DNA of 64,000 nucleotides from Exiguobacterium chiriqhucha RW-2 (GCF_000416965.1 NZ_ATCL01000022.1:186001-250000), one strand, 5' to 3'; counted from the first letter of the stretch, positions 8,386-17,727 are shown. Program-made: numbers and translations. Notes: generated by a model from the letters alone, not told the origin.

Positions 8386-9392
8386 CACACGTCTCGAAGC
8401 GCTATGCGCGGCAGGCCCGGTTCCACGGCATCGGAGCGGAGGGCCAAGAACGTCTGATGGAGAAACGGGTGCTCGTCGTCGGTCTCGGTGCGCTCGGTGC
8501 GGCCGTAAGTGATCAGCTTGTGCGGGCCGGTGTCTCGCTTGTCCTCGTCGACCGGGATTATGTCGAGGTGACAAACTTACAGCGACAAACGCTTTACGTA
8601 GAACAGGATGCGCTCAGTGAGACGCCAAAAGCGATTGCCGCGCTCGAACGTCTACGGGCCATCAACTCGGACATCGAGTTAGACGCGCAAATCGTCGACG
8701 TCTCGTGGGATTGGCTTCGCGCCTTGCCTCACGTCGATCTCGTCTTGGACGCAACAGATAATGTCGAGACACGGCTGTTGTTAAACGATTTCGCACTCGA
8801 TCGCGGCATTCCGTTCTTGTTCGCCTCGTGCGTCGGGGCGTACGGCATGAACTACACGGTGATGCCGGGAGAGGCCCCATGTCTTCGCTGCCTCATGCGT
8901 CACTTACCACTAGCTGGACAGACGTGTGCGACAGCGGGAGTGGTGGCACCGATTGTACAACACGTGGCAAGTCGTCAAGTCGTCGAGGCGTTGAAGTTTT
9001 TGACGGGTCGTCCTGAAAAGATGGAACGTCGGCTCTTGATTGAAGACATGTGGGAAAATCAGTCGCAGCGACTCGATGTCGCGCGGCTCATCGACGTGTC
9101 TTGCCCGTCTTGTCAGACGCATGACTATCCGAGCCTTGTGTCAAATCGACAGCAGACGTCGCTTCTATGCGGACGTGACGTCGTTCAAGTCCGTCGGTCC
9201 ATCGAAGGACTGGCCCCAATCGCCAATCTGCTCGAACGTGCTGACATTGCGGTGAAGCGAACACCGTTCACGTTAGAATGGCGCTGGCGGAATCATCGGA
9301 TGCTCTTATTCAAAGACGGCCGTGTACTCGTCCACGGGGTCAATGACGCGCATGTCGCGGTCGCGATGGTCGATGAATGTCTTGGCACATAA
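8382..9392 (+). CDS. moeB: MoeB/ThiF-type MoaD-activating enzyme
   Basis: A 336-residue E1-like adenylyltransferase. It has [11 protein letters not shown] (32-42) for ATP, the LVDRD acidic loop, Cys182 in GQTCATAGV, and a structural zinc site from C167/C170 (CLRC) and C241/C244 (CPSC). After the catalytic domain about 85 residues form a C-terminal extension, common in Bacillus-type proteins. Its place in the operon argues for MoaD as substrate; it could also serve ThiS. It is the last gene before a bidirectional terminator. Confidence 0.9.
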   Translation: MTHVSKRYARQARFHGIGAEGQERLMEKRVLVVGLGALGAAVSDQLVRAGVSLVLVDRDYVEVTNLQRQTLYVEQDALSETPKAIAALERLRAINSDIELDAQIVDVSWDWLRALPHVDLVLDATDNVETRLLLNDFALDRGIPFLFASCVGAYGMNYTVMPGEAPCLRCLMRHLPLAGQTCATAGVVAPIVQHVASRQVVEALKFLTGRPEKMERRLLIEDMWENQSQRLDVARLIDVSCPSCQTHDYPSLVSNRQQTSLLCGRDVVQVRRSIEGLAPIANLLERADIAVKRTPFTLEWRWRNHRMLLFKDGRVLVHGVNDAHVAVAMVDECLGT

Positions 9393-9431
9393 AAGAAGTG
9401 TCCGCGGAATGTATGGCGGACACTTCTTTTT
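9391..9431. terminator. Bidirectional terminator after moeB
   Basis: Arms of 15 bases (9391-9405 and 9416-9430) with A run before and T run after, between the convergent moeB and deacetylase genes. Confidence 0.9.
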
Positions 9432-9433
9432 GG

Positions 9434-10450
9434 TTAGCGCGGAATTGTAAGCACTTGTCCGACGTAAATCAAGCTCGTGTTCGTAATATTGTTGGCTGCG
9501 GCAATCTTGGCGACGGTCGTGTTATACAGCGTTGCAATCTTATAAAGCGTGTCGCCCGATTTGACGGTGTACTTCACTGTGGTCGGAGTTGTTGTCGTAC
9601 CAGGGATGACGAGCACTTGTCCGACATAAATCAAATTGTAGTTTGTGATTTTATTGGCGGCGGCGAGGGCAGAGACGGTGACGCCATAGGCGCGAGCGAT
9701 GCTATAGAGGGTATCACCTGATTTGACGGTATACGTTTTGGCAGTCGAAGTAGAACGATAAGCAAGGAGTTGGGAGACGGTGACGAATTTATAGCCCTTC
9801 GCTTTCAATTGCGAAATCATCGTCGGCAAGGCGAGCGGTGTGCCCGGAGCGCCAGCACCGGTGTGCATCAAGACGATTGAGCCAGGTTTGATATTCGCTT
9901 GAACTTTCGTATTGATTTGGCTTGCAGTGACGCCTTTCCAGTCTACTGTGTCGATGTTCCATTGAATCGTGTAGCCGTAGCCTGCTGCACCGACCCCGCT
10001 CAACACGGCGCTGTTAACGGCGCCGAATGGGGCCCGGAAAATTGGTTTTGTTGTTTTACCGGTAATCGATTTGACTTTTGCTTCTGTCCGATCGAGTTCT
10101 GATTTCATTTGCGTGGCGGTCAACTTCGTGAAGTCTGGATGGGTATACGAGTGGTTACCGAGTTGGTGACCTTTAGCGGCGATGTTTTTGATGTATTGAG
10201 GATGGTTATTGGCGCCCGATCCAGTCAAAAAGAAAGTGGCTTTGACATTGTTCTTGGCAAGTATGTCCAAAATCTTATTCGTATTCGCACCATCCGCTCC
10301 GTCATCGAACGTCAACGCGACGACTTTACTCGTCGTGCTCACGCTCGTAATGAATTTCGAAGCAGCGGCATCGGCCGATTTTGGATAAGCGACTAACGGT
10401 GCCAACATGATCAACAAGGCCATCAATACACGTACAAACTTGCTCTTCAT
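9434..10450 (-). CDS. Secreted polysaccharide deacetylase with two LysM repeats
   Basis: A 338-residue exported protein with a signal peptide ([16 protein letters not shown], cleavage near ADA at 26-28). The NodB-type CE4 domain has TFDDG (47-51), H100-x3-H104 in [15 protein letters not shown] (139-143), DTVDWKG (168-174) and LMHTG (194-198), i.e. the metal ligands and catalytic residues are complete. Two LysM repeats follow (about 239-283 and 293-337), each beginning [10 protein letters not shown], and hold it on peptidoglycan. It probably deacetylates peptidoglycan. The order is unusual compared with many bacillus enzymes where LysM is N-terminal or absent. GGAGG lies before ATG 10450; an upstream in-frame start would spoil the signal peptide. 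Confidence 0.92.
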   Translation of the reverse strand: MKSKFVRVLMALLIMLAPLVAYPKSADAAASKFITSVSTTSKVVALTFDDGADGANTNKILDILAKNNVKATFFLTGSGANNHPQYIKNIAAKGHQLGNHSYTHPDFTKLTATQMKSELDRTEAKVKSITGKTTKPIFRAPFGAVNSAVLSGVGAAGYGYTIQWNIDTVDWKGVTASQINTKVQANIKPGSIVLMHTGAGAPGTPLALPTMISQLKAKGYKFVTVSQLLAYRSTSTAKTYTVKSGDTLYSIARAYGVTVSALAAANKITNYNLIYVGQVLVIPGTTTTPTTVKYTVKSGDTLYKIATLYNTTVAKIAAANNITNTSLIYVGQVLTIPR

Positions 10451-10641
10451 TTTGGTTTCGCCTCCATTCTGGGGTGTATGTATCTTGATGTTAAGGCTTT
10501 CCATATATTGAGCTGTGTATATATTTTATATACCCCCTTTTGATGGCAAACACCGTCCAATCCTAAAAATAGGCAAAGGATTTTTTGGATAATATCTCTC
10601 AAAATTTGTGTTCAATTTATGAGTGACAAACGTGGCAAATC

Positions 10642-10696
10642 TCACACAATCCTCACACATTTCCTAAAAAAGGGTGCTATCATGAACAATGTGTGA
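10642..10696. promoter_or_regulatory. Repeated TCACACA elements upstream of the YtkA-like gene
   Basis: TCACACAAT (10642-10650) and TCACACATT (10653-10661) are direct repeats 11 bases apart, and AATGTGTGA (10688-10696) is a perfect inverted copy of the second. An 11-base period on one face of the helix suits a response-regulator dimer. A weak start region lies between this and ATG 10729. Confidence 0.5.
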
Positions 10697-10728
10697 AGAA
10701 TGTAAGCGATTGAATAGGGGGATTCAAC

Positions 10729-11478
10729 ATGAACAACATGATAAAACGGTTTGGCGTGACGTTTGGGCTTGTCGGTCTATTCGTTCTCGGGGCATGCGGG
10801 ACAGATGAGGCAACAAAAAGTGCCGAGACCGCACCGTCGATGGAGCCAGTAGAGGCAGAATTGAACGTACCGGCGACAGCCGACAAAGACGAGGCAGTCA
10901 CGTTGGCGGTTCGCGTCACGCAAGACGGGAAAGCGGTCGATGACGCCGACGAGATTAAGTTCGAAGTCTGGAAAAATGGTGCCAAGGAAGCGAGCGAGAC
11001 GACCGAAGCGGCGCTCACAGAAGACGGAGTGTATGAGGCGGAGACAACGTTCTCCGATGAAGCGGTCTACACGGTACAAGTGCACGTGACTGCTCGATCG
11101 ATGCACACGATGCCGACGACGAACGTGACGGTCGGTCATCCGGAGACAGCGGCTGAAGCCGAGGCCGAGGAAGATCATCATAACCATGCCGGAGCGGACA
11201 TCGTCCTTGATCCGACGCAAGCTGTCGCCAAGGAAGTCCAATCGTTTACAGTCAACGTCGAGATTGAGCATGAGGCGTTGACGGGTGCGGACGTTCAGCT
11301 CGAAGTGTTCAAAGACGGAGCGGACAAGCACGACTGGGTCAAGCTTGATGAAACGGAAGGCGGAAGCTATGCAGGTGAGCATACGTTCCCTGAGGCCGGT
11401 ACGTACAATGTCCAAGTCCATGTGACAAAAGGCCACGACATCCATGAACACATCATGGAGACCGTCGAGGTCAAATAA
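10729..11478 (+). CDS. Lipoprotein with two YtkA-like domains
   Basis: A 249-residue lipoprotein: hydrophobic leader and lipobox VLGAC with lipidated Cys23. Two similar beta-sandwich units (about 42-135 and 158-248) each contain a VxLEVxKDG-like strand and end with YxVQVHVT, followed by a short methionine- or histidine-containing turn (MHTMP; HDIHEHIM). Between them is a charged linker with EEDHHNHAG. YtkA/FixH-like domains are extracytoplasmic and often near copper or respiratory genes, so the His/Met positions may bind a metal, which is inference. The duplication arose within the gene. Terminator follows. Confidence 0.8.
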   Translation: MNNMIKRFGVTFGLVGLFVLGACGTDEATKSAETAPSMEPVEAELNVPATADKDEAVTLAVRVTQDGKAVDDADEIKFEVWKNGAKEASETTEAALTEDGVYEAETTFSDEAVYTVQVHVTARSMHTMPTTNVTVGHPETAAEAEAEEDHHNHAGADIVLDPTQAVAKEVQSFTVNVEIEHEALTGADVQLEVFKDGADKHDWVKLDETEGGSYAGEHTFPEAGTYNVQVHVTKGHDIHEHIMETVEVK

Positions 11479-11508
11479 AAAACGATCGGCCGCGGCCGAT
11501 CGTTTTTC
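11477..11508. terminator. Bidirectional terminator
   Basis: Perfect palindrome: arms ACGATCGGCCG/CGGCCGATCGT flanked by A and T runs, between the convergent YtkA-like and ABC-F genes. Confidence 0.9.
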
Positions 11509-13134
11509 TTATGCGTTCTGGTAGAGTGATTCGACTTGTTGTTGAAGCGATTCGTTCTCGAGGAACTCGTCATACGTCGCTTCTTTGTCGACGATCCCGT
11601 TCGGCGTCACTTCGATGATGCGCGTGGCAATCGTCGAGATGAGCTGATGGTCATGCGAGCTGAAGAGGAGTACGCCTTTAAACGTCTCGAGACCGTTGTT
11701 GAGCGCCGTAATCGACTCGAGGTCCAAGTGGTTCGTCGGATCGTCAAGAACGAGGACGTTCGAGTTCGAGAGCATCATTTTCGAGAGCATGCAACGCACT
11801 TTCTCGCCCCCTGAGAGGACAGACGCTTTCTTCATGACTTCTTCGCCTGAGAAGAGCATACGACCGAGGAAGCCGCGAAGGAACGTATCCGACTCGTCTG
11901 CTGGTGAGAACTGGCGTAACCAATCCAAGATGCTCTTATCCGAGCCTTCGAAGTATTCTGAGTTGTCTTTCGGGAAGTAAGACTGTGTCGTCGTGACGCC
12001 CCATTTGATTGTACCTGTGTCAGGCTCCATCTCACCCATGATGATTTTGAAGAGTGTCGTGATGGCGACGTCCGAACGGCCGACGAATGCGACTTTGTCC
12101 GTCTTGTTCAGTGAGAACGTGACGTTGTCGAGTACTTTGACGCCATCGATTGTTTTCGAGACGTTGTCGACGTAGAGTACGTCATTCCCGATTTCGCGCT
12201 CCATCGAGAAGCCGACGAACGGATAACGGCGTGATGATGGACGGATATCGTCGAGCGTGATTTTATCGAGCAACTTCTTACGCGACGTCGCTTGACGCGC
12301 CTTCGAGGCGTTCGAGCTGAAACGGGCGATGAAGTTTTGAAGTTCTTTGATTTTCTCTTCTTTTTTCTTGTTCTGGTCGTTGGCCATACGTGAAGCAAGT
12401 TGGCTCGACTCGTACCAGAAGTCGTAGTTCCCGACGTACAATTGAATCTTACCGAAGTCGAGATCGGCCATGTGCGTACATACTTTGTTCAAGAAGTGAC
12501 GGTCATGGGATACGACGATGACGGTGTTCTCGAAGTTGATTAAGAACTCTTCGAGCCATTGAATCGCTTTAAGGTCAAGACCGTTCGTCGGCTCATCGAG
12601 GAGAAGAATGTCAGGTTTGCCAAACAATGCTTGCGCAAGGAGAACTTTAACTTTCTCGCCACCTGTGAGCTCACTCATGAGCTTGTGGTGTGACGCGTCC
12701 GTGATGCCGAGTCCTTGAAGGACCATGGCAGCTTCTGATTCGGCTTCCCAACCGTTCATCTCAGCGAATTCGCCTTCGAGTTCAGCAGCGCGCATACCAT
12801 CTTCGTCAGAGAAATCTTCCTTCATATAGATGGCGTCTTTTTCTTTCATGACTTGATACAAGCGCTCGTGGCCCATGATGACCGTCTCGAGTACCGCTTG
12901 ATCTTCGTACGCATAATGGTCCTGTTTAAGGACAGCGAGGCGTTCGCCAGGCGAGAAGCTGACGTCACCTGTCGTCGTGTCTTGCTCACCGGCAAGAATT
13001 TTTAAGAATGTTGACTTCCCGGCGCCGTTCGCACCGATCAAGCCGTAACAGTTGCCTGGTGTGAACTTGATGTTCACGTCTTCGAACAACTTGCGTCCAC
13101 CGAATTGGAGACTTACGTTATTTACTGTAATCAT
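11509..13134 (-). CDS. ykpA: ABC-F ATPase, YkpA/YbiT type
   Basis: A 541-residue soluble protein with two ABC domains and no membrane part. Domain 1 has GANGAGKST, SELTGGEKVKVLLAQ and LLLDEPTNGLD; domain 2 has GRSDVAITT in place of a normal Walker A (GxxxxGKS/T), SVLSGGEKVRC and LVLDDPTNHLD. The linker between the domains is lysine-rich (KKKEEKIKELQNF). The degenerate second P loop (no GK) is a known trait of the YbiT/YkpA subgroup. These proteins bind the ribosome E site and help stalled or special translation. Single gene with its own terminator. Confidence 0.88.
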   Translation of the reverse strand: MITVNNVSLQFGGRKLFEDVNIKFTPGNCYGLIGANGAGKSTFLKILAGEQDTTTGDVSFSPGERLAVLKQDHYAYEDQAVLETVIMGHERLYQVMKEKDAIYMKEDFSDEDGMRAAELEGEFAEMNGWEAESEAAMVLQGLGITDASHHKLMSELTGGEKVKVLLAQALFGKPDILLLDEPTNGLDLKAIQWLEEFLINFENTVIVVSHDRHFLNKVCTHMADLDFGKIQLYVGNYDFWYESSQLASRMANDQNKKKEEKIKELQNFIARFSSNASKARQATSRKKLLDKITLDDIRPSSRRYPFVGFSMEREIGNDVLYVDNVSKTIDGVKVLDNVTFSLNKTDKVAFVGRSDVAITTLFKIIMGEMEPDTGTIKWGVTTTQSYFPKDNSEYFEGSDKSILDWLRQFSPADESDTFLRGFLGRMLFSGEEVMKKASVLSGGEKVRCMLSKMMLSNSNVLVLDDPTNHLDLESITALNNGLETFKGVLLFSSHDHQLISTIATRIIEVTPNGIVDKEATYDEFLENESLQQQVESLYQNA

Positions 13135-13267
13135 GTATAGGATCCCTCGTTTTTCTGATTAGTTTACGACGTGTATTGTATCACGTTTTTTGAAAACGCG
13201 CAGTCGTGGGTAAAAATGAAACAAACAGCAACCTGATTCGTATAGAGAATAAAAGGGGGAATCAGTC

Positions 13268-13879
13268 ATGAAAACAACGCTCCCGCTGAAAGAAGCGTGG
13301 TCGAACTATTATCGTAGAGATTTCTTCCGTCTATGGGTCATTTTCCTCGTGACGGGTATCGGGTCGTATTTCTTGTTTCGATCGTTCATCGCACCCGATC
13401 AAATAGACGAGATTTTAGCGCAGCTCGGAGATACGTTTGAATCGAGGGGCTTGACGTTCGATTCGAGCGCCCATGAGACGATGATTGCCTTGTTCGTGAA
13501 CAATACGCGTGTCACGCTGTTCGCCTTCCTGCTCGGGATGATTCCACTCTTCATCCCGTACGTGTTCGTCGTCATCAACGCCGCGGTCATCGGGCTGGTC
13601 GCCATGCTCGTTGGGTTTGCCGGCGAATCCGTGATTCGGGTCATCGTGCTCGGCATTTTACCCCACGGTGTCACGGAGATATCGGCCATCTTACTCGGAG
13701 CGGCGATGGGATTATCGCTCAACCGTTACGTGTGGAAGAAACTGCGCGGGAAAGAGACGGACGTCACGTTCAAGGCGCTATTTGTGGCAGGCGTGAAGAT
13801 GTTTCTCTTCATCGCGGTGCCGCTCCTCGCCATTTCGGCCGTCATCGAGGCATACGTGACCCCACTGTTATTACAGTAA
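13268..13879 (+). CDS. SpoIIM-like (DUF95) membrane protein
   Basis: A 203-residue membrane protein with about five hydrophobic segments (22-40, 77-97, 98-120, 123-150, 173-200). It has the family features: long first loop, then F-NN-R-T-FA-LLG (FVNNTRVTLFAFLLGMIP), and LGILPHGVTEISAILLGAAMG. In spore formers SpoIIM acts in engulfment with SpoIID and SpoIIP; no sporulation gene is near, so a general envelope role is more likely here. RBS is AAAGGGGGAA. Alone between terminators. Confidence 0.8.
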   Translation: MKTTLPLKEAWSNYYRRDFFRLWVIFLVTGIGSYFLFRSFIAPDQIDEILAQLGDTFESRGLTFDSSAHETMIALFVNNTRVTLFAFLLGMIPLFIPYVFVVINAAVIGLVAMLVGFAGESVIRVIVLGILPHGVTEISAILLGAAMGLSLNRYVWKKLRGKETDVTFKALFVAGVKMFLFIAVPLLAISAVIEAYVTPLLLQ

Positions 13880-13908
13880 AAAAGCCATCAGCGATGGCTT
13901 TTTTACTT
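13876..13908. terminator. Bidirectional terminator
   Basis: Arms GTAAAAAAGCCATC (13876-13889) and GATGGCTTTTTTAC (13893-13906). The arms include both stop codons of the convergent genes. Confidence 0.88.
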
Positions 13909-14625
13909 GAAATGATTCGTTGTCTCAACACATCGGATCAAACGAATCCCTTCTCTGGACAGTTCGCCGTTCACTTGCCAAATTTCTAATCCATTCGTGA
14001 TCGCATCGCGAATCAGCTGACGAATCCGCGCGTCTTGTTTCCGGTTCGGGTTGCCGGTGAAGACGGGCGCATCATATAAAAAGACATACAGCAGGACGGC
14101 CCGTTTGGTTGCAGGCAACGTCGCAATCAACGTCTCGAGATGGCGAATTAATCGATCGGTCTCGATCGGTCTCGTCACCGCACGGCGTTCAAAGCGGGGG
14201 AGAGGCGTCACGAACAACTCGGTGAGTGGTGCCTTCACTTCCATATAGACACCATCAACTTTGAAATCGAGTCGTGACGTGCCAATGACTTGCTCGCGTT
14301 CCACATGTTTCGAGTAAGGAAAGACCGGTAATGCGTCCGTGTTCAAACAATACGCGACGAAATCGTTGGCGCGACCTTGATGAATCCCAATCCATTGTCG
14401 GTCTGTATCAATCGAGATGGCTTCTACTGTGAAGGCGGTGTTCCGTCGCGGATCGTTCGTTGTCGAGATGAGGCAAGGCACCCCGTCAAAGACGAGGTCA
14501 CCGATGCGGCCTGTGACCGGACAGTGGCAGGCGACGACGGTGTCGCCGATCAATACATCCATCACGAACCGATTGCGTCGTTTCAATATGATGCCTTCTT
14601 GCAGGTCTAGTGCGAAGCGATACAT
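13903..14625 (-). CDS. sfsA: SfsA-family nuclease-like protein
   Basis: A 240-residue protein. SfsA features: RRNRFVMDVLIGDTVVACHCPVTGRIGDL near the N terminus and SRLDFKVDGVYMEVKAPLT (about 123-141), where the D and ExK resemble a PD-(D/E)xK nuclease core, as known for SfsA. The family was first named for sugar fermentation stimulation; a DNA/RNA nuclease activity has been reported. The start at 14625 is 2 bases after the osmC stop with no clear ribosome site, so translation is probably coupled to osmC. An in-frame ATG at 14700 would lie inside osmC and is less likely. Confidence 0.78.
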   Translation of the reverse strand: MYRFALDLQEGIILKRRNRFVMDVLIGDTVVACHCPVTGRIGDLVFDGVPCLISTTNDPRRNTAFTVEAISIDTDRQWIGIHQGRANDFVAYCLNTDALPVFPYSKHVEREQVIGTSRLDFKVDGVYMEVKAPLTELFVTPLPRFERRAVTRPIETDRLIRHLETLIATLPATKRAVLLYVFLYDAPVFTGNPNRKQDARIRQLIRDAITNGLEIWQVNGELSREGIRLIRCVETTNHFK

Positions 14626-14627
14626 CG

Positions 14628-15074
14628 TCAGTCGACGCGTGTGACCGTCGTGCTGAGCTCGAACGTGACGTTGCCGGCCAAGGCGCGTGAAATCATGCAA
14701 CCGTCCTTGGCTTTCTTGGCGATCCGTTCGACGAGCGTGATATCACGGTCTGTGGCATCTGTCGGCACGTTGATGCGGGTCGTGTAGCGAATCGTCTCAT
14801 ACGTGAAGACACCGTTCGTCACGTCGACGATGCCTTCGGCGTCAATCGTGATTCCGCTATGTGGCAGTTCGCTTCGCCCGAGCATAGCCGCGAGCGTGAT
14901 GATATAGCAGGTCGCCGCAGCACCGAGCAACATCTCATCGGGGTTCGTCCCGATGCCCGGACCATCCATTTCCGGGGGAATCGAGATTTGTGTCTTTAAC
15001 CGTTCGGCCTCAATCGTTCCGACGTCGTTGCGTCCGCCGGTCCAGTCGAGGTTCATTTGAAACGTATGCTTCAT
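14628..15074 (-). CDS. OsmC/Ohr-family protein
   Basis: A 148-residue OsmC-fold protein. The two redox cysteines are in AAATCYIITLA (about 56) and KDGCMISRAL (about 124), as in peroxidases that reduce organic hydroperoxides. NPDEMLLGAAATC is the family hallmark. SD TGGAGGCGA sits 6 bases from ATG 15074, within a hairpin arm shared with the pepT terminator. Upstream of sfsA in the same direction. Confidence 0.88.
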   Translation of the reverse strand: MKHTFQMNLDWTGGRNDVGTIEAERLKTQISIPPEMDGPGIGTNPDEMLLGAAATCYIITLAAMLGRSELPHSGITIDAEGIVDVTNGVFTYETIRYTTRINVPTDATDRDITLVERIAKKAKDGCMISRALAGNVTFELSTTVTRVD

Positions 15075-15080
15075 AAAAAA

Positions 15081-15123
15081 TCGCCTCCAATGTCTCTATT
15101 CTAGAAGAGAACGATTGGAGGCG
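15081..15123 (-). terminator. pepT terminator whose 3' arm holds the osmC ribosome site
   Basis: Arms CGCCTCCAAT (15082-15091) and ATTGGAGGCG (15114-15123), with a weaker inner stem, followed on the minus strand by six T bases (15075-15080) and then ATG of osmC. The minus-strand 3' arm contains GGAGGCGA, the osmC ribosome site. Confidence 0.75.
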
Positions 15124-15129
15124 CATGTG

Positions 15130-16368
15130 TTATGCTCGCGCGCGTTCAGCGAACGTGCGGAGCGTCTGGATGATGACGTGGGTCGCTTTTTCCATGTTGT
15201 TGACGGAGACGTACTCGAACTTGCCGTGATAGTTCTCGCCGCCCGTGAAGATGTTCGGGGTCGGGAGTCCCATATACGACAGTTGCGAACCGTCCGTCCC
15301 ACCGCGAATCGGTTCGATTTTCGGTTCGATTCCAAGTTCGCGCATGACGTCGGCGACCGTATCGACAATGTGTTTCACTGGCTCGATTTTCTCGGCCATG
15401 TTGTAGTATTGGTCGTCCATTTTTAAGTCAACGCGCGCTTCGCCGTACTTCTGTTTCCATTCGACGACGAGCTTTTCAAGCAACGCTTTGCGCGCCTCGA
15501 ACTTCGTGCGATCGTGATCGCGGATGATATATTGCAGCGTCGTCGTCTCCACGTCGCCAGAGAAGCCGTTCAGATGGAAGAAGCCTTCGTAGTCGCTCGT
15601 ATGCTCTGGGGCCTCATCAGCCGGAAGGCGGTTGTGGAATGCCATCGCCAATTTCATCGAGTTGACCATCTTGTTTTTGGCACTGCCCGGGTGCACGTTC
15701 GTCCCATGGAACGTGACCGTGGCACCAGCGGCGTTGAAGCTCTCATATTGGAGTTCGCCGAGGGGACCGCCGTCCATCGTATAGGCGAAGTCGGCGTTGA
15801 AGCGAGCGACGTCGAACTTGTGAGGGCCGCGTCCGATTTCTTCGTCCGGTGTGAAGGCGATTCGGACCGGTCCGTGCGGAATCTCCGGATGGGCCAATAA
15901 GTATTCGACCGCAGTGACGATTTCGGCCATACCGGCTTTGTCATCGGCACCGAGCAAGGTCGTGCCGTCTGTCGTGATGAGCGTATGTCCGACGTAGCCG
16001 TCGAGCTCCGGGAAGTCACGCGGCGACAAGATGACTTGGAGCGCCTCGTTCAAGACTATATCGCCACCCTCGTAATGTGCGACGAGTTGCGGGTTGACGT
16101 TCGTCCCGGTGAAGTCGGTCGCCGTATCGACGTGGGCAAGTAAGCCGATCGTCGGTACATCATGGTCGACGTTACTCGGAAGTGTCGCGAACAAGTAACC
16201 GTACTCATCCGTCTCGACGTCCTCGAGCCCGATTGCTTTCAATTCGGTCTCGAGATGGCGAATCAAATCCCATTGTTTCGCCGTCGACGGAGTCGTCTCA
16301 CTCGTGAAGTCGGACTGTGTATCAATTTTTGTATACGTGATTAAACGTTCAATCAATTTCGATTGCAT
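15130..16368 (-). CDS. pepT: Peptidase T (tripeptide aminopeptidase)
   Basis: A 412-residue M20B metallopeptidase that cleaves the N-terminal residue of tripeptides in the cytoplasm. Zinc-site motifs: [11 protein letters not shown] (His79, Asp81), GADDKAG (Asp142), DEEIGRG (Glu176/177), and the late [12 protein letters not shown] and [14 protein letters not shown] blocks. Length equals the family. Transcribed upstream of osmC with a terminator between. Confidence 0.95.
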   Translation of the reverse strand: MQSKLIERLITYTKIDTQSDFTSETTPSTAKQWDLIRHLETELKAIGLEDVETDEYGYLFATLPSNVDHDVPTIGLLAHVDTATDFTGTNVNPQLVAHYEGGDIVLNEALQVILSPRDFPELDGYVGHTLITTDGTTLLGADDKAGMAEIVTAVEYLLAHPEIPHGPVRIAFTPDEEIGRGPHKFDVARFNADFAYTMDGGPLGELQYESFNAAGATVTFHGTNVHPGSAKNKMVNSMKLAMAFHNRLPADEAPEHTSDYEGFFHLNGFSGDVETTTLQYIIRDHDRTKFEARKALLEKLVVEWKQKYGEARVDLKMDDQYYNMAEKIEPVKHIVDTVADVMRELGIEPKIEPIRGGTDGSQLSYMGLPTPNIFTGGENYHGKFEYVSVNNMEKATHVIIQTLRTFAERARA

Positions 16369-16445
16369 GGTCTGCCTCCTCTGATGAATCTGTGCTCATT
16401 TAGTTTAGCATGAGAGCCGTTTTGAAAAGTATCGAAATTGTTTGA

Positions 16446-16476
16446 AAATAAAAAGAGAGGCACGATGGCCTCTCTT
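16446..16476 (-). terminator. Terminator of lrgAB
   Basis: Arms AAGAGAGGC (16453-16461) and GCCTCTCTT (16468-16476), with a T-rich run on the minus strand after it. Confidence 0.75.
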
Positions 16477-16497
16477 CGTGCCCGATTTCTTCCCGAA

Positions 16498-17172
16498 TCA
16501 AAACAGAAGAGGAAGTAGAAATGGCAACACAAATGACGTAAAGATGGCAGACAGACCCATCGCGGCCCCACCTGTCGCACCGGATAATGGGTGTTCCGTC
16601 GCGGCTTGAGCCGTCCCGATGCCGTGGCTGAGCGTCCCGAGCGCAAGTCCGCGCGTGAACGGGTCGGTCACGTTGAAGCGCGTGAGAATTATCGGACCGA
16701 GCATGGCCCCGAGGATCCCACAAGCGACGGCGACCGACGCGGCGAGTGCGGCGTCACCTTGTAGTTGCCGCGCCAATTCTAAGGCAATCGGTGACGTCAC
16801 TGATTTGACGGACAAGGCGAGCAAGACGTGATCCGTCAATTTGAGCGCGGTCCCTAACCCGACAGCGACGAAAATCGTCGACAGCGTCCCGAGTATAATG
16901 GCCCCGAGCGCCCGTTTCGCACGCGCGAGCAAAATGGGCAAGTTGCGATAGAGTGGTAATCCGAGTGCGACCGTTGCTGGTCCAAGCAGCGTCGTGATGG
17001 CGTCTCGAGCCGGGACGTACGTGTCGTACGTCTGTCCGGACAAGAGCAAGATGACAATCAATGTCGCTGTACTCAAGAAGACGACGTTTGTGAAGGGGGA
17101 CGCCCATTTGAACGATAGTTTGCGGCTCAACATGTAGACGCCGATGGTGACGAGCACCCAAAATAATGTCAT
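16498..17172 (-). CDS. lrgB: LrgB/CidB-family membrane protein
   Basis: A 224-residue protein with six or seven membrane segments. Family motifs: LGPATVALGLPLYRN, LSVKSVTSPIALELA, and GLALGTLSHGIGTAQAA. It works with the small LrgA/CidA protein in controlling murein hydrolase activity or export of small acids such as pyruvate, depending on the species. It overlaps lrgA by 4 bases (ATGA). Confidence 0.9.
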   Translation of the reverse strand: MTLFWVLVTIGVYMLSRKLSFKWASPFTNVVFLSTATLIVILLLSGQTYDTYVPARDAITTLLGPATVALGLPLYRNLPILLARAKRALGAIILGTLSTIFVAVGLGTALKLTDHVLLALSVKSVTSPIALELARQLQGDAALAASVAVACGILGAMLGPIILTRFNVTDPFTRGLALGTLSHGIGTAQAATEHPLSGATGGAAMGLSAIFTSFVLPFLLPLLF

Positions 17173-17525
17173 GATGCCTCACCTCGTCTTCCAGAGATGA
17201 GTGCGGTGACGATGAGGCCAACGAATAGACTGATGATCAAGGCGGCAAACAGTGGCACACCTTCCGCCTTCAATAAATCACTGTAAGACATGAGTCCGAC
17301 CGCAATCGGGATAAAGAAGAAAGCGAGATGCTTTGTCAAAAAACCAGCGCTGTCTTCAATCCATTCGACACGGATCAGTTTGGTCATCAATAAGAGCAGT
17401 AAGAGGACCATTCCGATGACGCTTCCAGGAACTTTTAAATCAAGCGCAGCGACGATCCAATTGCCGAGTGCGCTCAAGCCAAACAAGAGCGAAAGGCCGA
17501 TGATCCATTTGATGAGACGTTGCAT
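17169..17525 (-). CDS. lrgA: LrgA/CidA-family holin-like protein
   Basis: A 118-residue protein with four membrane segments and the motif LKVPGSVIGMVLLLLLL, then FLTKHLAFFFIPIAVGLMSY. Holin-like partner of LrgB. ATG 17534 lies directly on AAAGG, while ATG 17525 has AAAGGA at 8 bases, so I use 17525. No LytSR two-component genes are adjacent. Whether it is lrg or cid type cannot be told from sequence alone. Confidence 0.88.
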   Translation of the reverse strand: MQRLIKWIIGLSLLFGLSALGNWIVAALDLKVPGSVIGMVLLLLLLMTKLIRVEWIEDSAGFLTKHLAFFFIPIAVGLMSYSDLLKAEGVPLFAALIISLFVGLIVTALISGRRGEAS

Positions 17526-17689
17526 ATGTGACATCCTTTCGCGAATAAGTTCAAAACGTAAGAATCTTCTCAGACTTTGTGGGACAGGTCAAGGCAGAGC
17601 CTACTTCCCAACCGTGTGAGTCTCTTTTAAAGAGATTCGACAAAAGACCAATCATTCATGTTCGATGAAGAAATTTTATAGAATGCAAA
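17526..17689. other. Intergenic upstream of lrgA
   Basis: 164 bases between lrgA and the RND terminator. It holds a 15-base near-perfect palindrome TCTCTTTTAAAGAGA at 17621-17635, which could be an operator or a small hairpin. No convincing promoter was identified. Confidence 0.35.
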
Positions 17690-17727
17690 AAAAGAGAGTT
17701 GACCCCAAATCGGGTCAACTCTCTTTT
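17690..17727 (-). terminator. Terminator of the RND gene
   Basis: Arms AAAAGAGAGTTGACCC (17690-17705) and GGGTCAACTCTCTTTT (17712-17727); T run on the minus strand. Confidence 0.88.

Noticed and set aside
13184-13208. Sigma-B-like GTTTTT...GGGTAA before the SpoIIM-like gene
   Set aside because: The spacer is about 17 bases, too long for sigma-B.
13268-13879. Reading the SpoIIM-like gene as evidence for sporulation
   Set aside because: DUF95 proteins occur in non-spore-formers and no other sporulation gene is in the window.
17621-17635. TCTCTTTTAAAGAGA as a LytR or CidR operator
   Set aside because: A palindrome is present but no link to those regulators can be shown from sequence; left as an unnamed element.
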